Source of the DNA: Vibrio penaeicida
GTDB taxonomy: Bacteria > Pseudomonadota > Gammaproteobacteria > Enterobacterales > Vibrionaceae
Reading direction: 5' to 3'
Length of the DNA stretch: 64,000 bases
Assembly: GCF_019977755.1 (NCBI RefSeq)
Contig: NZ_AP025145.1
Span: 2,046,001 to 2,110,000, forward strand
The translations under genes and the position numbers were made by a program. Below, piece by piece: positions 26,134 to 34,525 of this stretch. The notes under the pieces are model-generated. The model had not been told where the DNA came from. It saw only the letters and a program-made list of their open reading frames with translations, and did not search any database. How positions within the stretch are numbered: position 1 is the first letter of the stretch; every line of letters starts with the position of its first letter.

Positions 26134-27636
26134 TTAACCTTTTGCTTTCTTATACATACTCAATGCCAGCTCGCGCTGAGTTTTATGGTCAACAACACGC
26201 TCAGGATAATTTAGCGTATGGCTTTCTGACCACATCCAAGGTTGATGTATGTATTTCGATGGCACCTGTTTTAATTCCGGAATCCACTGGCGCACAAAGT
26301 CGCCTTGAGTATCAAACTTTTCTCCCTGAGATATCGGGTTAAAAATTCGAAAGTACGGCTGCCCATCACACCCTGTTGAAGCCGACCATTGCCAGCCCCC
26401 GTTGTTTGCCGCGTAGTCTCCGTCTGCAAGTTTTGACAGAAAATAGTCTTCACCCCAGCGCCAATCAATCAACAAGTCTTTGGTTAGAAAGCTCGCCACA
26501 ATCATTCTTAGCCGATTATGCATCCAGCCAGTAGAATTGAGCTGCCTCATTGCTGCATCGACAATCGGATACCCTGTTGTGCCATTTTTCCAACGTTCGA
26601 ACCAATCCTTGTCATTGTGCCACTCAAGATCAATCGCCCAGTCAATAAACGGTAAGCCTTTGCTCAATTTTGGTTCAAAATCGAGCAAATGTTGATAAAA
26701 CTCTCGCCACACTAATTCACTCAGCCAAATTTGTTCACCTTCATTGAGGTCGTCCATACTTTGCTGGTAAGTCAAACGAGCGACGCACTGCCTAACAGAA
26801 AGAAAGCCGAGCGCCAGATAGGGTGACAACTTGCTTGTCCCTTCTATAAAAGGAAAGTCTCGATCTTCTTTATAGCGATCAACGCTTTTTGTATGACGAA
26901 GCGCGTTTTTTTCTGTACTGAGAGCATTTTGCGAACTTAAGGCATTGTGAGAACTGTGAGGACTTTCTGCACAAAAATCACGAAGCTGATGAATCAGTGC
27001 TTCCGTACAAACATCATATTGATTGCTGTCCGCCCGAGGATAACTGAAATGGCACTTAGAATTGAATTGGCTAACCAGTGGCTGAAGAAACGTCACTTCC
27101 GGCACCTCATCGTTGCCCTTTTTTAAACGTGGAAAGACAGAAACACCAGCCAGAGAAACCTGATTTAGCCACGCTCGCTTAAATGGCGTGAAGACTTTGA
27201 AATACTCACCTTTTTTGTTGAGAACACTTCGCGGAGGTAGGACACATTTGTCGTGATAGAGATGAACGTTTTTTGATGGTGGACACTGGCTTTCAATGGA
27301 CGAATCTCGCTGCTTTTCGTTCCATTCATATTCAATATTGGCGTGTAAGCCTTGAATTTTGTCGTAAGTAAGTAGCTTAGATATTAAATCGGCTTGCTCC
27401 GCAAAGGTCGACACCTCGGCATAAACCAAGGGGACATTTAACTCGTGTAATTCTCGCTGCAATTCATACAAACGCCGATAAATCAGATCCGCTTGAATGG
27501 GCGCCATATGGTGGGATTCCCATTGCTGCGGTGTCGCGATATACAGTGCAATGACAGGCTGTCCGGTTGCTATTGCTTGTGAGAGTGCGGTGTTATCCAA
27601 TGTTCTTAAATCACGACGAAACCAAACCAATTGCAT
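26134..27636 (-). CDS. phrB: Class I CPD deoxyribodipyrimidine photolyase
   Basis: 500 residues. An N-terminal photolyase domain (MQLVWFRRDLRTLDNTALSQA) and the C-terminal FAD domain: KLSPYLALGFLS, WREFYQHLL, TGYPIVDAAMRQLNSTGWMHNRLRM, then DYAANNGGWQWSASTGCD. It repairs UV-induced cyclobutane dimers using light. The start is 7 bases after the MerR stop, so it is the last gene of the ybgA-merR-phr operon. About 24 residues near the middle (SSHNALSSQNALSTEKNALRH) look like a repetitive insertion. Confidence 0.93.
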   Translation of the reverse strand: MQLVWFRRDLRTLDNTALSQAIATGQPVIALYIATPQQWESHHMAPIQADLIYRRLYELQRELHELNVPLVYAEVSTFAEQADLISKLLTYDKIQGLHANIEYEWNEKQRDSSIESQCPPSKNVHLYHDKCVLPPRSVLNKKGEYFKVFTPFKRAWLNQVSLAGVSVFPRLKKGNDEVPEVTFLQPLVSQFNSKCHFSYPRADSNQYDVCTEALIHQLRDFCAESPHSSHNALSSQNALSTEKNALRHTKSVDRYKEDRDFPFIEGTSKLSPYLALGFLSVRQCVARLTYQQSMDDLNEGEQIWLSELVWREFYQHLLDFEPKLSKGLPFIDWAIDLEWHNDKDWFERWKNGTTGYPIVDAAMRQLNSTGWMHNRLRMIVASFLTKDLLIDWRWGEDYFLSKLADGDYAANNGGWQWSASTGCDGQPYFRIFNPISQGEKFDTQGDFVRQWIPELKQVPSKYIHQPWMWSESHTLNYPERVVDHKTQRELALSMYKKAKG

Positions 27637-27643
27637 ACTATTG

Positions 27644-28480
27644 TTATTCTTCTATCTGATTGAAATACACTTGCTGGATAAGCGGAGAATACCCCACTTC
27701 ATACGCATCTAATGCTGCGAAGGACTTAATGTCTCCAGCCGTCTTACTGCTGATGTTTTTACTGCAATGAAAGTAAACTTGAGAAACAGATTCTGAGTTC
27801 ACCATTTCAGGTAACCCACTCACGTCTTCAACGCCTTCCAGCATAGTGACGCGGTTTCCGCTGTCTGAAAGCAAAAGTGCATGAATTCGAGTGTCCACAC
27901 TTCCGGGGGTATCAAAGCTCACAAGTAACGCTTTTTTGTTTTGAGATACTTTCTCGCTCTGTAGAAACTTGTTTTCCGATTCAATGATCCGGTTAGATAC
28001 CGCCATAACTAAAGAGCGAAACAGAGAGACTTGAAGGGAACGCTGCGTCCCTTTTACGGAATCCAAGGCTTCTTGAACAGGGTAAATAACCTTATTCACA
28101 ATGTGCTGAGTGGGGTACTCCTTAAATAAAGCGGAGAGAATTTTATCGCCCTTCTGAGCATCCATCTTGGCAATGCACTCGAGCAGAGAATCCACTTCTT
28201 TCAACGATTCTTCACTCGGTTCAGCGAGATCCGATTTCGAACCGCCGCGGATTAACTCTTTCACCTTCCCAATAGGGACCCCTTTGTTGAGCCACCCCTG
28301 AATTTCACGGATGTCATCGATGTCCTTTTCGGAAAAAAGACGATGACCCTTTTGAGTTCGTTTGGGTTGAATCAAACCGTAACGCCTTTGCCATGCGCGC
28401 AGCGTAACGGGTTTGATTCCAGTCATCTCAGAGACCTCTCGAATAGCAAATCGAGGGTTTTCCTGATTAAGATCTTTCAT
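27644..28480 (-). CDS. MerR-family regulator with a degenerate cobalamin-fold C-terminus (LitR/CarH-like)
   Basis: 278 residues. A MerR winged helix (FAIREVSEMTGIKPVTLRAWQRRYGLIQPKRTQKGHRLFSEKDI) is followed by a helical linker and an alpha/beta domain resembling the B12-binding part of light-sensing CarH/LitR. The cobalamin His motif (E-x-H-x-x-G) is missing: the aligned stretch reads PGSVDTRIHALLL. It is therefore likely a B12-independent partner or descendant. It sits within the photolyase operon it probably controls, 27 bases after ybgA. A duplicated leader creates an out-of-frame ATG 16 bases upstream of its start. Confidence 0.85.
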   Translation of the reverse strand: MKDLNQENPRFAIREVSEMTGIKPVTLRAWQRRYGLIQPKRTQKGHRLFSEKDIDDIREIQGWLNKGVPIGKVKELIRGGSKSDLAEPSEESLKEVDSLLECIAKMDAQKGDKILSALFKEYPTQHIVNKVIYPVQEALDSVKGTQRSLQVSLFRSLVMAVSNRIIESENKFLQSEKVSQNKKALLVSFDTPGSVDTRIHALLLSDSGNRVTMLEGVEDVSGLPEMVNSESVSQVYFHCSKNISSKTAGDIKSFAALDAYEVGYSPLIQQVYFNQIEE

Positions 28481-28505
28481 AGTTAAAGGTTTTCATAATT
28501 AAGGT
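28475..28505 (-). repeat. Duplicated merR translation-start region with a 9-codon upstream ORF
   Basis: On the minus strand ACCTTAATTATGAAA is followed by ACCTTTAACTATGAAA. The second copy holds the merR start (28480); the first holds an ATG (28496) that opens a 9-codon frame ending in TAA inside merR. Confidence 0.6.
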
Positions 28506-28507
28506 TC

Positions 28508-29461
28508 TCACAGCCCATATCTTAATCTCAGTTCTTGTGGATATGGGTCTAAAAATCGTTGAGTTTCTAAGTATTGGTCTGGGTACGAATTCAGGTAGTG
28601 TTTGATCAGTGTTAACGGAGCAAGCAAAGGTAACAAACCTTGGCGATATTCATGAATAGTATCCGCCAATTCTTTCTTTTGGTTTCCATTCAGATCGCGT
28701 TTGAAATAGCCCTGAAGGTGCATCAAAACATTGGTGGTGTTTTTGCGACTTGCGCGGTGCTTAAGCGCATTCATGAATTCGTTACGATATTGAATATAAA
28801 ACGCTTCGGAATCGTAATGCTTAATGTTAGCAACCAGACGACCAATGGAGCGATAAGATTCAGGGTGATGCGCCATTAAGCTGAGTTTGTAGCGTGAATG
28901 AAACTTAACGATTTTCCCAGGCGTCGGTTTTCCATCCATAGATTGGTAAAAATCATGCAGAGCGTAAACTCGCGCAATGAAATTTTCTTTTAAGAACTGA
29001 TCGTGCAAGCGCCCATCTTCTTCAACAGGGAGCCACGGCATTTTTTCCATTAGTACTTTGGTGTAAAGCCCAATGCCATTTTTGTCGGCGCTGTTTTTCT
29101 TGTACACCTTAACTCGCTCCATCCCACAAGTTGGAGATTTTGCACAAACGACATAGCCGCATAGGTTCTCAGGGATCAATTCTTCAACTTTGCTTTTTGA
29201 AAAATCCATCATGCGATCCGTGTACTCTTGGTCAGGGTTCTTTGTTTCAACAAGAGCAACTCGTTCTTCATTACTAATGAGACGAATGGTAGGGCGCGGC
29301 ACTGGTAGCCCTATTCCAACCTCAGGGCAGACGGGAACAAAACTGACGTACTCCGAAAAGTCTTTCGTTAAAAAGTTATTAATTTTGTGTCCAGAGTCGA
29401 AACGTACTTTCTCTCCGATTACACACGAACTTACACCAATTTTAATTTCATTCGCTGCCAT
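28508..29461 (-). CDS. ybgA: YbgA-like protein (DUF523 + DUF1722)
   Basis: About 317 residues from the ATG at 29461, which has GGAGAAAACT upstream; an upstream frame extension to 29548 overlaps the operator and is unlikely. The N-terminal DUF523 half has IGVSSCVIGEKVRFDSGHK, PVCPEVGIGLPVPRPTIRL and CAKSPTCGMERVKVY, with conserved cysteines that may bind metal. The C-terminal DUF1722 half contains LYTKVLMEKMPWLPVEEDGRL, HDFYQSMDGKPTPGKIVKFHSRYKL and YRQGLLPLLAPLTLIKHYL. The ybgA-phr pairing is known from E. coli. Biochemical function is not established, but the link to photoreactivation is conserved. Confidence 0.88.
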   Translation of the reverse strand: MAANEIKIGVSSCVIGEKVRFDSGHKINNFLTKDFSEYVSFVPVCPEVGIGLPVPRPTIRLISNEERVALVETKNPDQEYTDRMMDFSKSKVEELIPENLCGYVVCAKSPTCGMERVKVYKKNSADKNGIGLYTKVLMEKMPWLPVEEDGRLHDQFLKENFIARVYALHDFYQSMDGKPTPGKIVKFHSRYKLSLMAHHPESYRSIGRLVANIKHYDSEAFYIQYRNEFMNALKHRASRKNTTNVLMHLQGYFKRDLNGNQKKELADTIHEYRQGLLPLLAPLTLIKHYLNSYPDQYLETQRFLDPYPQELRLRYGL

Positions 29462-29524
29462 AGTTTTCTCCCTAACCACATCAGCTGGATCACTGAGTTG
29501 GTTAACCAGGTTGGGTGGATGTTT

Positions 29525-29547
29525 TGTACAATTATTTTTCTTGTACA
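29525..29547. promoter_or_regulatory. LitR/MerR-type operator candidate 1 (TACA-N11-TGTA)
   Basis: Two perfect TTGTACAA palindromes (29524-29531 and 29541-29548) lie 17 bases apart, giving TGTACA-N11-TGTACA. It is about 65 bases upstream of the ybgA start. As I recall, class II LitR sites in Pseudomonas have the form TRTACA-N12-TGTAYA, one base longer. Confidence 0.65.
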
Positions 29548-29572
29548 AGAATCTATAGCATTTCGATCACAT

Positions 29573-29597
29573 CGATACAAAAAATAATTTTGTATCG
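29573..29597. promoter_or_regulatory. LitR/MerR-type operator candidate 2 (TACA-N11-TGTA)
   Basis: A perfect 10-base inverted repeat (CGATACAAAA and its complement) with a 5-base centre. It contains TACA-N11-TGTA with the same spacing as candidate 1, 49 bases away. Two equally spaced sites in one promoter region make chance less likely. Confidence 0.6.
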
Positions 29598-29692
29598 TTT
29601 ATTGCTTCGCTGTAAAACCGCTCTAAATATTTCGACTTAATTCATTGATATTAATAATATAAATGGTATGAACATGATGTATTTATAACGCT

Positions 29693-31336
29693 TTAAATTT
29701 CTCTAAATTTTTTGTTCACTTCTTGAATTTCAATGAAAGCCGCATAACGCTGACGGTGTATATTCACCACTTCTTCTGCCGCAGTGGAATATTGCTCGCC
29801 GAAATGCGACATGGTTTCCATTGCTTCGAACACGTCATTAAATGCACCAGCCGCAACCGCAGCCATAATGGCGCTACCGAGTATCACAGGCTCACTTGCA
29901 ACAGGTGCAACAACCGGAAGCTCTGTTGCGTCGGCCAAAATTTGACGAATAAGTGGATCTTGCCCCGCACCACCACTCACGACTACCTGCCTAACTTGAA
30001 TGCCTTCTGCCGACTGTGCATCAATGATCTGTTTCAACCCATACGCTAAACCACATAGCCCCGCCACATACAATTTAACTAAGCTCTCGATCGAATCGTC
30101 CATATCAAGCCCTAATATCGCCCCGCGAGCATCTGGATCGGCGTGAGGCGCTCTATTCCCAAGAAATTCAGGAAGAACATGCAGCCCTTTGGCGAGAAAA
30201 ACAGCATCGCTGAGTGATGGGCAAAGCGCTTTCGCCTGCGAGGATAAATATTGAACTGGCGTACAACTTTGTATTTGCGCCATAGCTTTAAGTTCTGTGA
30301 AAGCTGGATGCGACTGAATCAAATGATCCATCGCGGCACCTGCAGCAGACTGCCCTGCCTCATTCAGCCACATTCCGGGGATCATCGCAGAAAAATACGG
30401 TCCCCAAACGCCTGATACCAAGGTTTTGGTTGTAGACGTGGTCATGGTGCAAGCCGATGTGCCAAAAACATACGCAAGGCTAGCCGTTGGATCAGAAATA
30501 CCGTGTTCATTAACCGCACCGACCGAACCAACGCCTCCAGCGTGGGCATCAATCAACCCTGCCGCAACGGAAACCCCGACGGGTAACCCCAAGTGCGCAG
30601 CAGCATCTTGCGTTAAACCTTGTGCAAGCGAAGTCCCCGGAGCAACAACAGTGGTCCCTATTTTGGCGAAGTTGTCACTGGTCAGTTCATTTAACCCGAA
30701 TTGGTTGAAATACGTCTCGTCCCAGCGGTTTTCGTGTGCTAGGTAAGTCCATTTGCATACTGTGGTACATATAGAGCGTGAGAGCGACCCGCTAGATTTC
30801 CATGTCAGAAAGTCCGTCAGGTCAAAGAAGTGCTTTGCGTTTGAATACGTTTCTGGCAGGTTTTCTTTCAGCCACAACAACTTTGGCGTTTCCATTTCTG
30901 GCGAAATTCGATTGCCGACATAGTCAAGAACCGAGTGACCTTTTTCATTGATGCGCTTGGCTTGTGGCGTGGCGCGTTGATCCATCCAAACAATCACGTT
31001 TCGGTCTGATTGATTGTGGGCACCGACAGGCAGGGGCTGGTCGTAATCGCCAATCACAACCAAAGAACATGTCGCATCAAATGAAATACCAATCACGTGG
31101 TGTTTATCAATGCGCGCCTTACTCACCGCTGCGCGAACGCAATTGCCCACAGCATCCCAAATTTGATCGGATGATTGCTCGTATCTTGCGTTTTCATCGC
31201 TGAACATCAGCACATCGCACTTTGCTGTACTGATCTCTTTTCCTTGGAGATCATACACACCTGCACGAGCGCTTCCTGTTCCTACGTCCACGCCAATCAC
31301 GTATTTATCGGTACTTTGCACTTTGCTTGCTCCCAT
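29693..31336 (-). CDS. FGGY-family pentulose kinase (ribulokinase-like)
   Basis: 547 residues. FGGY N-domain: IGVDVGTGSARAGVYDLQG, GISFDATCSLVVIG, VWMDQRATPQAKRI, the pentulokinase pattern. C-domain: GTSACTMTTS, LPEFLGNRAPHADPDARGAILGL, VVSGGAGQDPLIRQILADATELPV, PVILGSAIMAAVAAG. It phosphorylates a pentulose, probably D-ribulose, in the cytoplasm. GGAGA lies 7 bases before the ATG. Last gene of the minus-strand ABC operon, after a short-chain dehydrogenase; the pair fits oxidation of a pentitol such as ribitol and phosphorylation of the resulting ketose. The sugar is inferred. Confidence 0.88.
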   Translation of the reverse strand: MGASKVQSTDKYVIGVDVGTGSARAGVYDLQGKEISTAKCDVLMFSDENARYEQSSDQIWDAVGNCVRAAVSKARIDKHHVIGISFDATCSLVVIGDYDQPLPVGAHNQSDRNVIVWMDQRATPQAKRINEKGHSVLDYVGNRISPEMETPKLLWLKENLPETYSNAKHFFDLTDFLTWKSSGSLSRSICTTVCKWTYLAHENRWDETYFNQFGLNELTSDNFAKIGTTVVAPGTSLAQGLTQDAAAHLGLPVGVSVAAGLIDAHAGGVGSVGAVNEHGISDPTASLAYVFGTSACTMTTSTTKTLVSGVWGPYFSAMIPGMWLNEAGQSAAGAAMDHLIQSHPAFTELKAMAQIQSCTPVQYLSSQAKALCPSLSDAVFLAKGLHVLPEFLGNRAPHADPDARGAILGLDMDDSIESLVKLYVAGLCGLAYGLKQIIDAQSAEGIQVRQVVVSGGAGQDPLIRQILADATELPVVAPVASEPVILGSAIMAAVAAGAFNDVFEAMETMSHFGEQYSTAAEEVVNIHRQRYAAFIEIQEVNKKFREI

Positions 31337-31378
31337 TTACTACTCTCCGTTTATCACACATCGCTCGGTGCGATCCGC

Positions 31379-32110
31379 TTAGAGCTCTACGCTATTGGGT
31401 AGAATAACCAAATCTCGAACCGTCACCCCTGACGACCGCGTCAGCATAAAGACAATGGAGTCCGCCACCTCCTCAGCTTGCATTAAACTGCCGTTTGCTA
31501 ACGCTTCTTCCATCTTGTCTTTTGGCCAGTCATCCAGAAGGGCAGTTACAACGGGCCCAGGAGCCACCGCTCCTACGCGTATAGAGTGAGGGATCAGTTG
31601 GCGTCGTAGCGAATGCACAAAAGCCTGAATGGCGTGTTTCGACGCGGTGTAAATAGGTTCGTAAACCACAGGAATAAACCCAGCTATCGAACTGGTCACA
31701 ACAATATCACCACATTTTTGCTCGATTAAATGCGGCAGCACCGCTTTAACAGATCGAAATACTGCGTTGATATTGAGATTCAACATGCGATCCCATTCAT
31801 CCGGATCCCCTTCGGCAAAGATTCCCCCAACATACGAACCCGCATTGGCATGAAACCCATCGAGCTGTCCATTGGTCAGCGCTAAAATGCCGTCGAGCAT
31901 GCCCGAAACTTGATGCGAATCCATCAGATCCACCTCCAATGGCAGAGCCAACGTACCCAAATCTTCGCAGGCTTTTTCTAAACCATCTTTGCTTCTATCA
32001 ATCAGAACAACGGTTGCTCCCTCGTCAATCAACGCTTTTGCGCAAGCTAATCCAATTCCTGATGCCGCACCTGTAATCGCGTAAACCTTTCCTTCAATGT
32101 TCATTTTCAT
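31379..32110 (-). CDS. Short-chain dehydrogenase, probable sugar-alcohol dehydrogenase
   Basis: 243 residues. Rossmann motif [29 protein letters not shown] in place of NNAG, catalytic Ser in [11 protein letters not shown], and YTASKHAIQ holding the Tyr and Lys. The D in VVLIDRSK suggests NAD preference. Coupled to a pentulose kinase and a sugar ABC system, it likely oxidises a pentitol. A second in-frame ATG two codons in (32104) is an alternative start. Confidence 0.85.
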   Translation of the reverse strand: MKMNIEGKVYAITGAASGIGLACAKALIDEGATVVLIDRSKDGLEKACEDLGTLALPLEVDLMDSHQVSGMLDGILALTNGQLDGFHANAGSYVGGIFAEGDPDEWDRMLNLNINAVFRSVKAVLPHLIEQKCGDIVVTSSIAGFIPVVYEPIYTASKHAIQAFVHSLRRQLIPHSIRVGAVAPGPVVTALLDDWPKDKMEEALANGSLMQAEEVADSIVFMLTRSSGVTVRDLVILPNSVEL

Positions 32111-32165
32111 AGGTTCTATTCCTTATTCATCGTTACCAGTTTTCATAAGTACCGGTTTGGAGGCG

Positions 32166-33425
32166 TTACGCTTTACCGTGAGAAACACGGCTTCGGCGGG
32201 CAAGGCTATCGATAATCACTGCGATAGCGAGAACGGCACCGGTGATCATGTAGCGATGCGCCGATGAGAGATTAAGCAGCGTTAAACCGCTCGCGATAGA
32301 TTGAATGACGATAATGCCAAGCAGCGCCGACCACGCCGAACCACGGCCACCAAATAGGCTGGTTCCGCCAATCACAGCCGCAGCAATGGCATTGAGATTC
32401 ACATCGCCCGTTCCTGCCTGTTGGCTTGAAGAGGCCAAACGTGCTGCCGCAAGTACACCCCCTAACGTCGCCAACGTAGAACAGGTTACAAAGGCGCTAA
32501 TGTAGATGGCTTTCACGTTGATACCGGCACGGCGAGCGGCTTCTGCGTTTCCGCCAACCGCCAGCATGTATCGCCCCCATTTGGTGCGAGTTAGCGCGTA
32601 GTTAAGTGCGACCACGAGAAAAATAAACAAACCAAACATCCATGGAATGCCGCGCCCCTGATTTAAGTAGGCACTCACTGCGAGTAACAATACCGTGACC
32701 ACCAACGCTTTCACCCAAATGAACTTGGCGCTTTTGGCTGAAAGGTTTGCCGACTTGCGTTTGCGCCTAAGTGTCCATTCAGAAAAAGCAATAACGCCAC
32801 CAGCGAATACAGACAGTGAGTAGGAAACCCAATCTGGCATCACCATTAATTGCCCAAAATTCACCATTGAAGAACCGTACGGCAAGTTGATAGAGCCAGT
32901 GGAACCCAGCAAATAGAGTTGTAAACCAAGCAACGCGAGCAATCCTGCAAGGGTTGAAACAAAACTCGGCATACCGAAACTGTTTCTTAAAGATGCGTAT
33001 GCAAAGCCCACCATTGCACCAAAACATAAGCTTATTCCGATCGCGATGCCCAAAGGCACACCTTGGTTTACCCAAAGCACACCCAAAATCGCTGATCCGA
33101 CACCACTCATGGAGCCAACAGATAGGTCGATTTCACCGAGCATCAAAACGCAAACAATACCAAGGGCGATAATTCCGACCGTCGAACTGTCGAAAAGTAA
33201 ATTAACGAGGTTATTGGGCGATAAAAATATCGGATTGATGAAGGTAAAGATCCCCCAAATAAGGATCAACCCCACCACCACGGGTAACGAGCCTAAATCT
33301 CCAGATTTTATCTGGTCGATGAATTTGCGAATGTATCCGCTCAAGCCAGCCGCGTGAGTAACGCGGGTATCACTTCTATCCAGTAATTGGTTTCGAGTCG
33401 GCGTAACATTAGAGGAATGATTCAT
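32166..33425 (-). CDS. ABC sugar permease, RbsC/XylH type
   Basis: 419 residues, longer than RbsC (about 320) and near XylH size. About ten membrane segments; motifs GEIDLSVGSMSGVGSAILGVL, TKWGRYMLAVGGNAEAARRAGINVKAIYISAFV and AIAAAVIGGTSLFGGRGS are typical. A central hydrophilic loop (about 205-235) accounts for the extra length. Its ATG overlaps the ATPase stop by 4 bases (ATGA). Confidence 0.9.
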   Translation of the reverse strand: MNHSSNVTPTRNQLLDRSDTRVTHAAGLSGYIRKFIDQIKSGDLGSLPVVVGLILIWGIFTFINPIFLSPNNLVNLLFDSSTVGIIALGIVCVLMLGEIDLSVGSMSGVGSAILGVLWVNQGVPLGIAIGISLCFGAMVGFAYASLRNSFGMPSFVSTLAGLLALLGLQLYLLGSTGSINLPYGSSMVNFGQLMVMPDWVSYSLSVFAGGVIAFSEWTLRRKRKSANLSAKSAKFIWVKALVVTVLLLAVSAYLNQGRGIPWMFGLFIFLVVALNYALTRTKWGRYMLAVGGNAEAARRAGINVKAIYISAFVTCSTLATLGGVLAAARLASSSQQAGTGDVNLNAIAAAVIGGTSLFGGRGSAWSALLGIIVIQSIASGLTLLNLSSAHRYMITGAVLAIAVIIDSLARRSRVSHGKA

Positions 33426-34282
33426 ACCTTTTCCTCCACTGCGGTTGACGCGTTATCCATTCGATTCGCGCGCTCCATCGCTGCGTTATCGGTTGCGCCC
33501 GTTATTGCTCCTATCAACTCTTCATTGGATGCATCTGCTCTAAATACCCCATTGTTCTGCCCTAACCGTAGCACCACAACTATATCGGCTACGGCACGCA
33601 CATCCTGCATGTTGTGGGAAATCATGATCACTCCTAGCCCTTTGGCTTTTATTCGCTCGACCAAGTTCAAAACCTCAGCTGTTTGCGCTACTCCCAATGC
33701 CGCCGTGGGCTCATCCAACATCACAATTTTAGGGTCGAGAAGTAACGAACGAGCAATCGCCACAGTTTGACGCTGTCCGCCAGACAAAGAGGCAACCACG
33801 TCTCTCACGCTGGGTATTCGAGCGGCTAATTCATTGAGTAATTGCCAAGACCTGACTTCCATTTCCGTCTCATCAAGATTCAGGCTGTTTCTCTCTTGTC
33901 CCAAAAATATATTGGCAACCACATCGAGGTTTTCACACAAGGCTAAATCTTGGAAAACAGTCGCAATTCCAAGCTCTAGCGCATCGCTTGGTTTCTTGAA
34001 TTCCACGTCTTTACCTTCAAACGCAATCGCGCCTGAGCTTAGTGCATGCGCACCGGCAAGGATCTTAATCAGGGTCGATTTTCCCGCCCCGTTGTCCCCA
34101 ACCAGCGCCACCACTTCACCAGGGTAAACATCAAGGTCGATGTTGGTTAATGCGGCGACCGCACCAAAATTCTTGGACACATTACGCAGGCTTAAAATCG
34201 GCTGAATGCCTTCTTTGGAATCCAATTCTGTTTGGTTTGATTGCTTTTGGACTTGTTCTTGAGGTGAACCATCCGACGCCAT
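33422..34282 (-). CDS. ABC sugar ATPase, single-cassette
   Basis: About 286 residues from the ATG at 34282 (GGAG 8 bases upstream; a TTG at 34300 is less likely). Walker A GDNGAGKSTLIKILAG, signature SLSGGQRQTVAIARS, Walker B IVMLDEPTAALG, switch His ISHNMQDVRAVAD. Ribose-type importers usually carry two fused cassettes of about 500 residues; this one has only one, so the active form is probably a homodimer, as in FrcA-like systems. The last 30 residues are a polar tail. Fourth from the end of the operon. Confidence 0.9.
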   Translation of the reverse strand: MASDGSPQEQVQKQSNQTELDSKEGIQPILSLRNVSKNFGAVAALTNIDLDVYPGEVVALVGDNGAGKSTLIKILAGAHALSSGAIAFEGKDVEFKKPSDALELGIATVFQDLALCENLDVVANIFLGQERNSLNLDETEMEVRSWQLLNELAARIPSVRDVVASLSGGQRQTVAIARSLLLDPKIVMLDEPTAALGVAQTAEVLNLVERIKAKGLGVIMISHNMQDVRAVADIVVVLRLGQNNGVFRADASNEELIGAITGATDNAAMERANRMDNASTAVEEKV

Positions 34283-34321
34283 AAAACTCACTCCAGTCAA
34301 AGCGTTTTTTATTCAACACTT

Positions 34322-34349
34322 TTCGTTTAACGTTGTTCGTTTATCGCTT
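34322..34349 (-). repeat. Short degenerate tandem repeat upstream of the ATPase gene
   Basis: Two 14-base units, TTCGTTTAACGTTG and TTCGTTTATCGCTT, with a looser third copy to the left (from about 34306). Intercistronic, 40 bases before the ATPase start. Confidence 0.45.
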
Positions 34350-34451
34350 TCCACCGATACGCAGATTCTTATCTCGAGCATTAGGCAGTAAAGCGCTCGC
34401 CATTAACGCTTTGAGTTCAGACCTTAAAACATAATGAAAAGTCTGATAAAA

Positions 34452-34516
34452 GAGTGCCACGCCACCAAAAGGCTGGTGGCACTCATGCTCAAACTGGTTC
34501 AAGAGACCAGTTTGAG
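34452..34516 (-). terminator. Two strong hairpins between binding-protein and ATPase genes (attenuator-like)
   Basis: Hairpin A: GAGTGCCAC pairs with GTGGCACTC (34452-34484), with an alternative inner stem GCCACC/GGTGGC; on the minus strand it is followed by TTTTAT. Hairpin B: an 11-base perfect stem CTCAAACTGGT/ACCAGTTTGAG (34488-34516). Placed right after the binding-protein stop, they can partly terminate transcription or protect the upstream mRNA, raising binding protein over permease. Confidence 0.65.
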
Positions 34517-34525
34517 GGCAAAGCG

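Noticed and set aside
29462..29548. N-terminal extension of YbgA
   Set aside because: It would run through the operator TTGTACAA; the ATG at 29461 has a good ribosome site and begins at the DUF523 domain.
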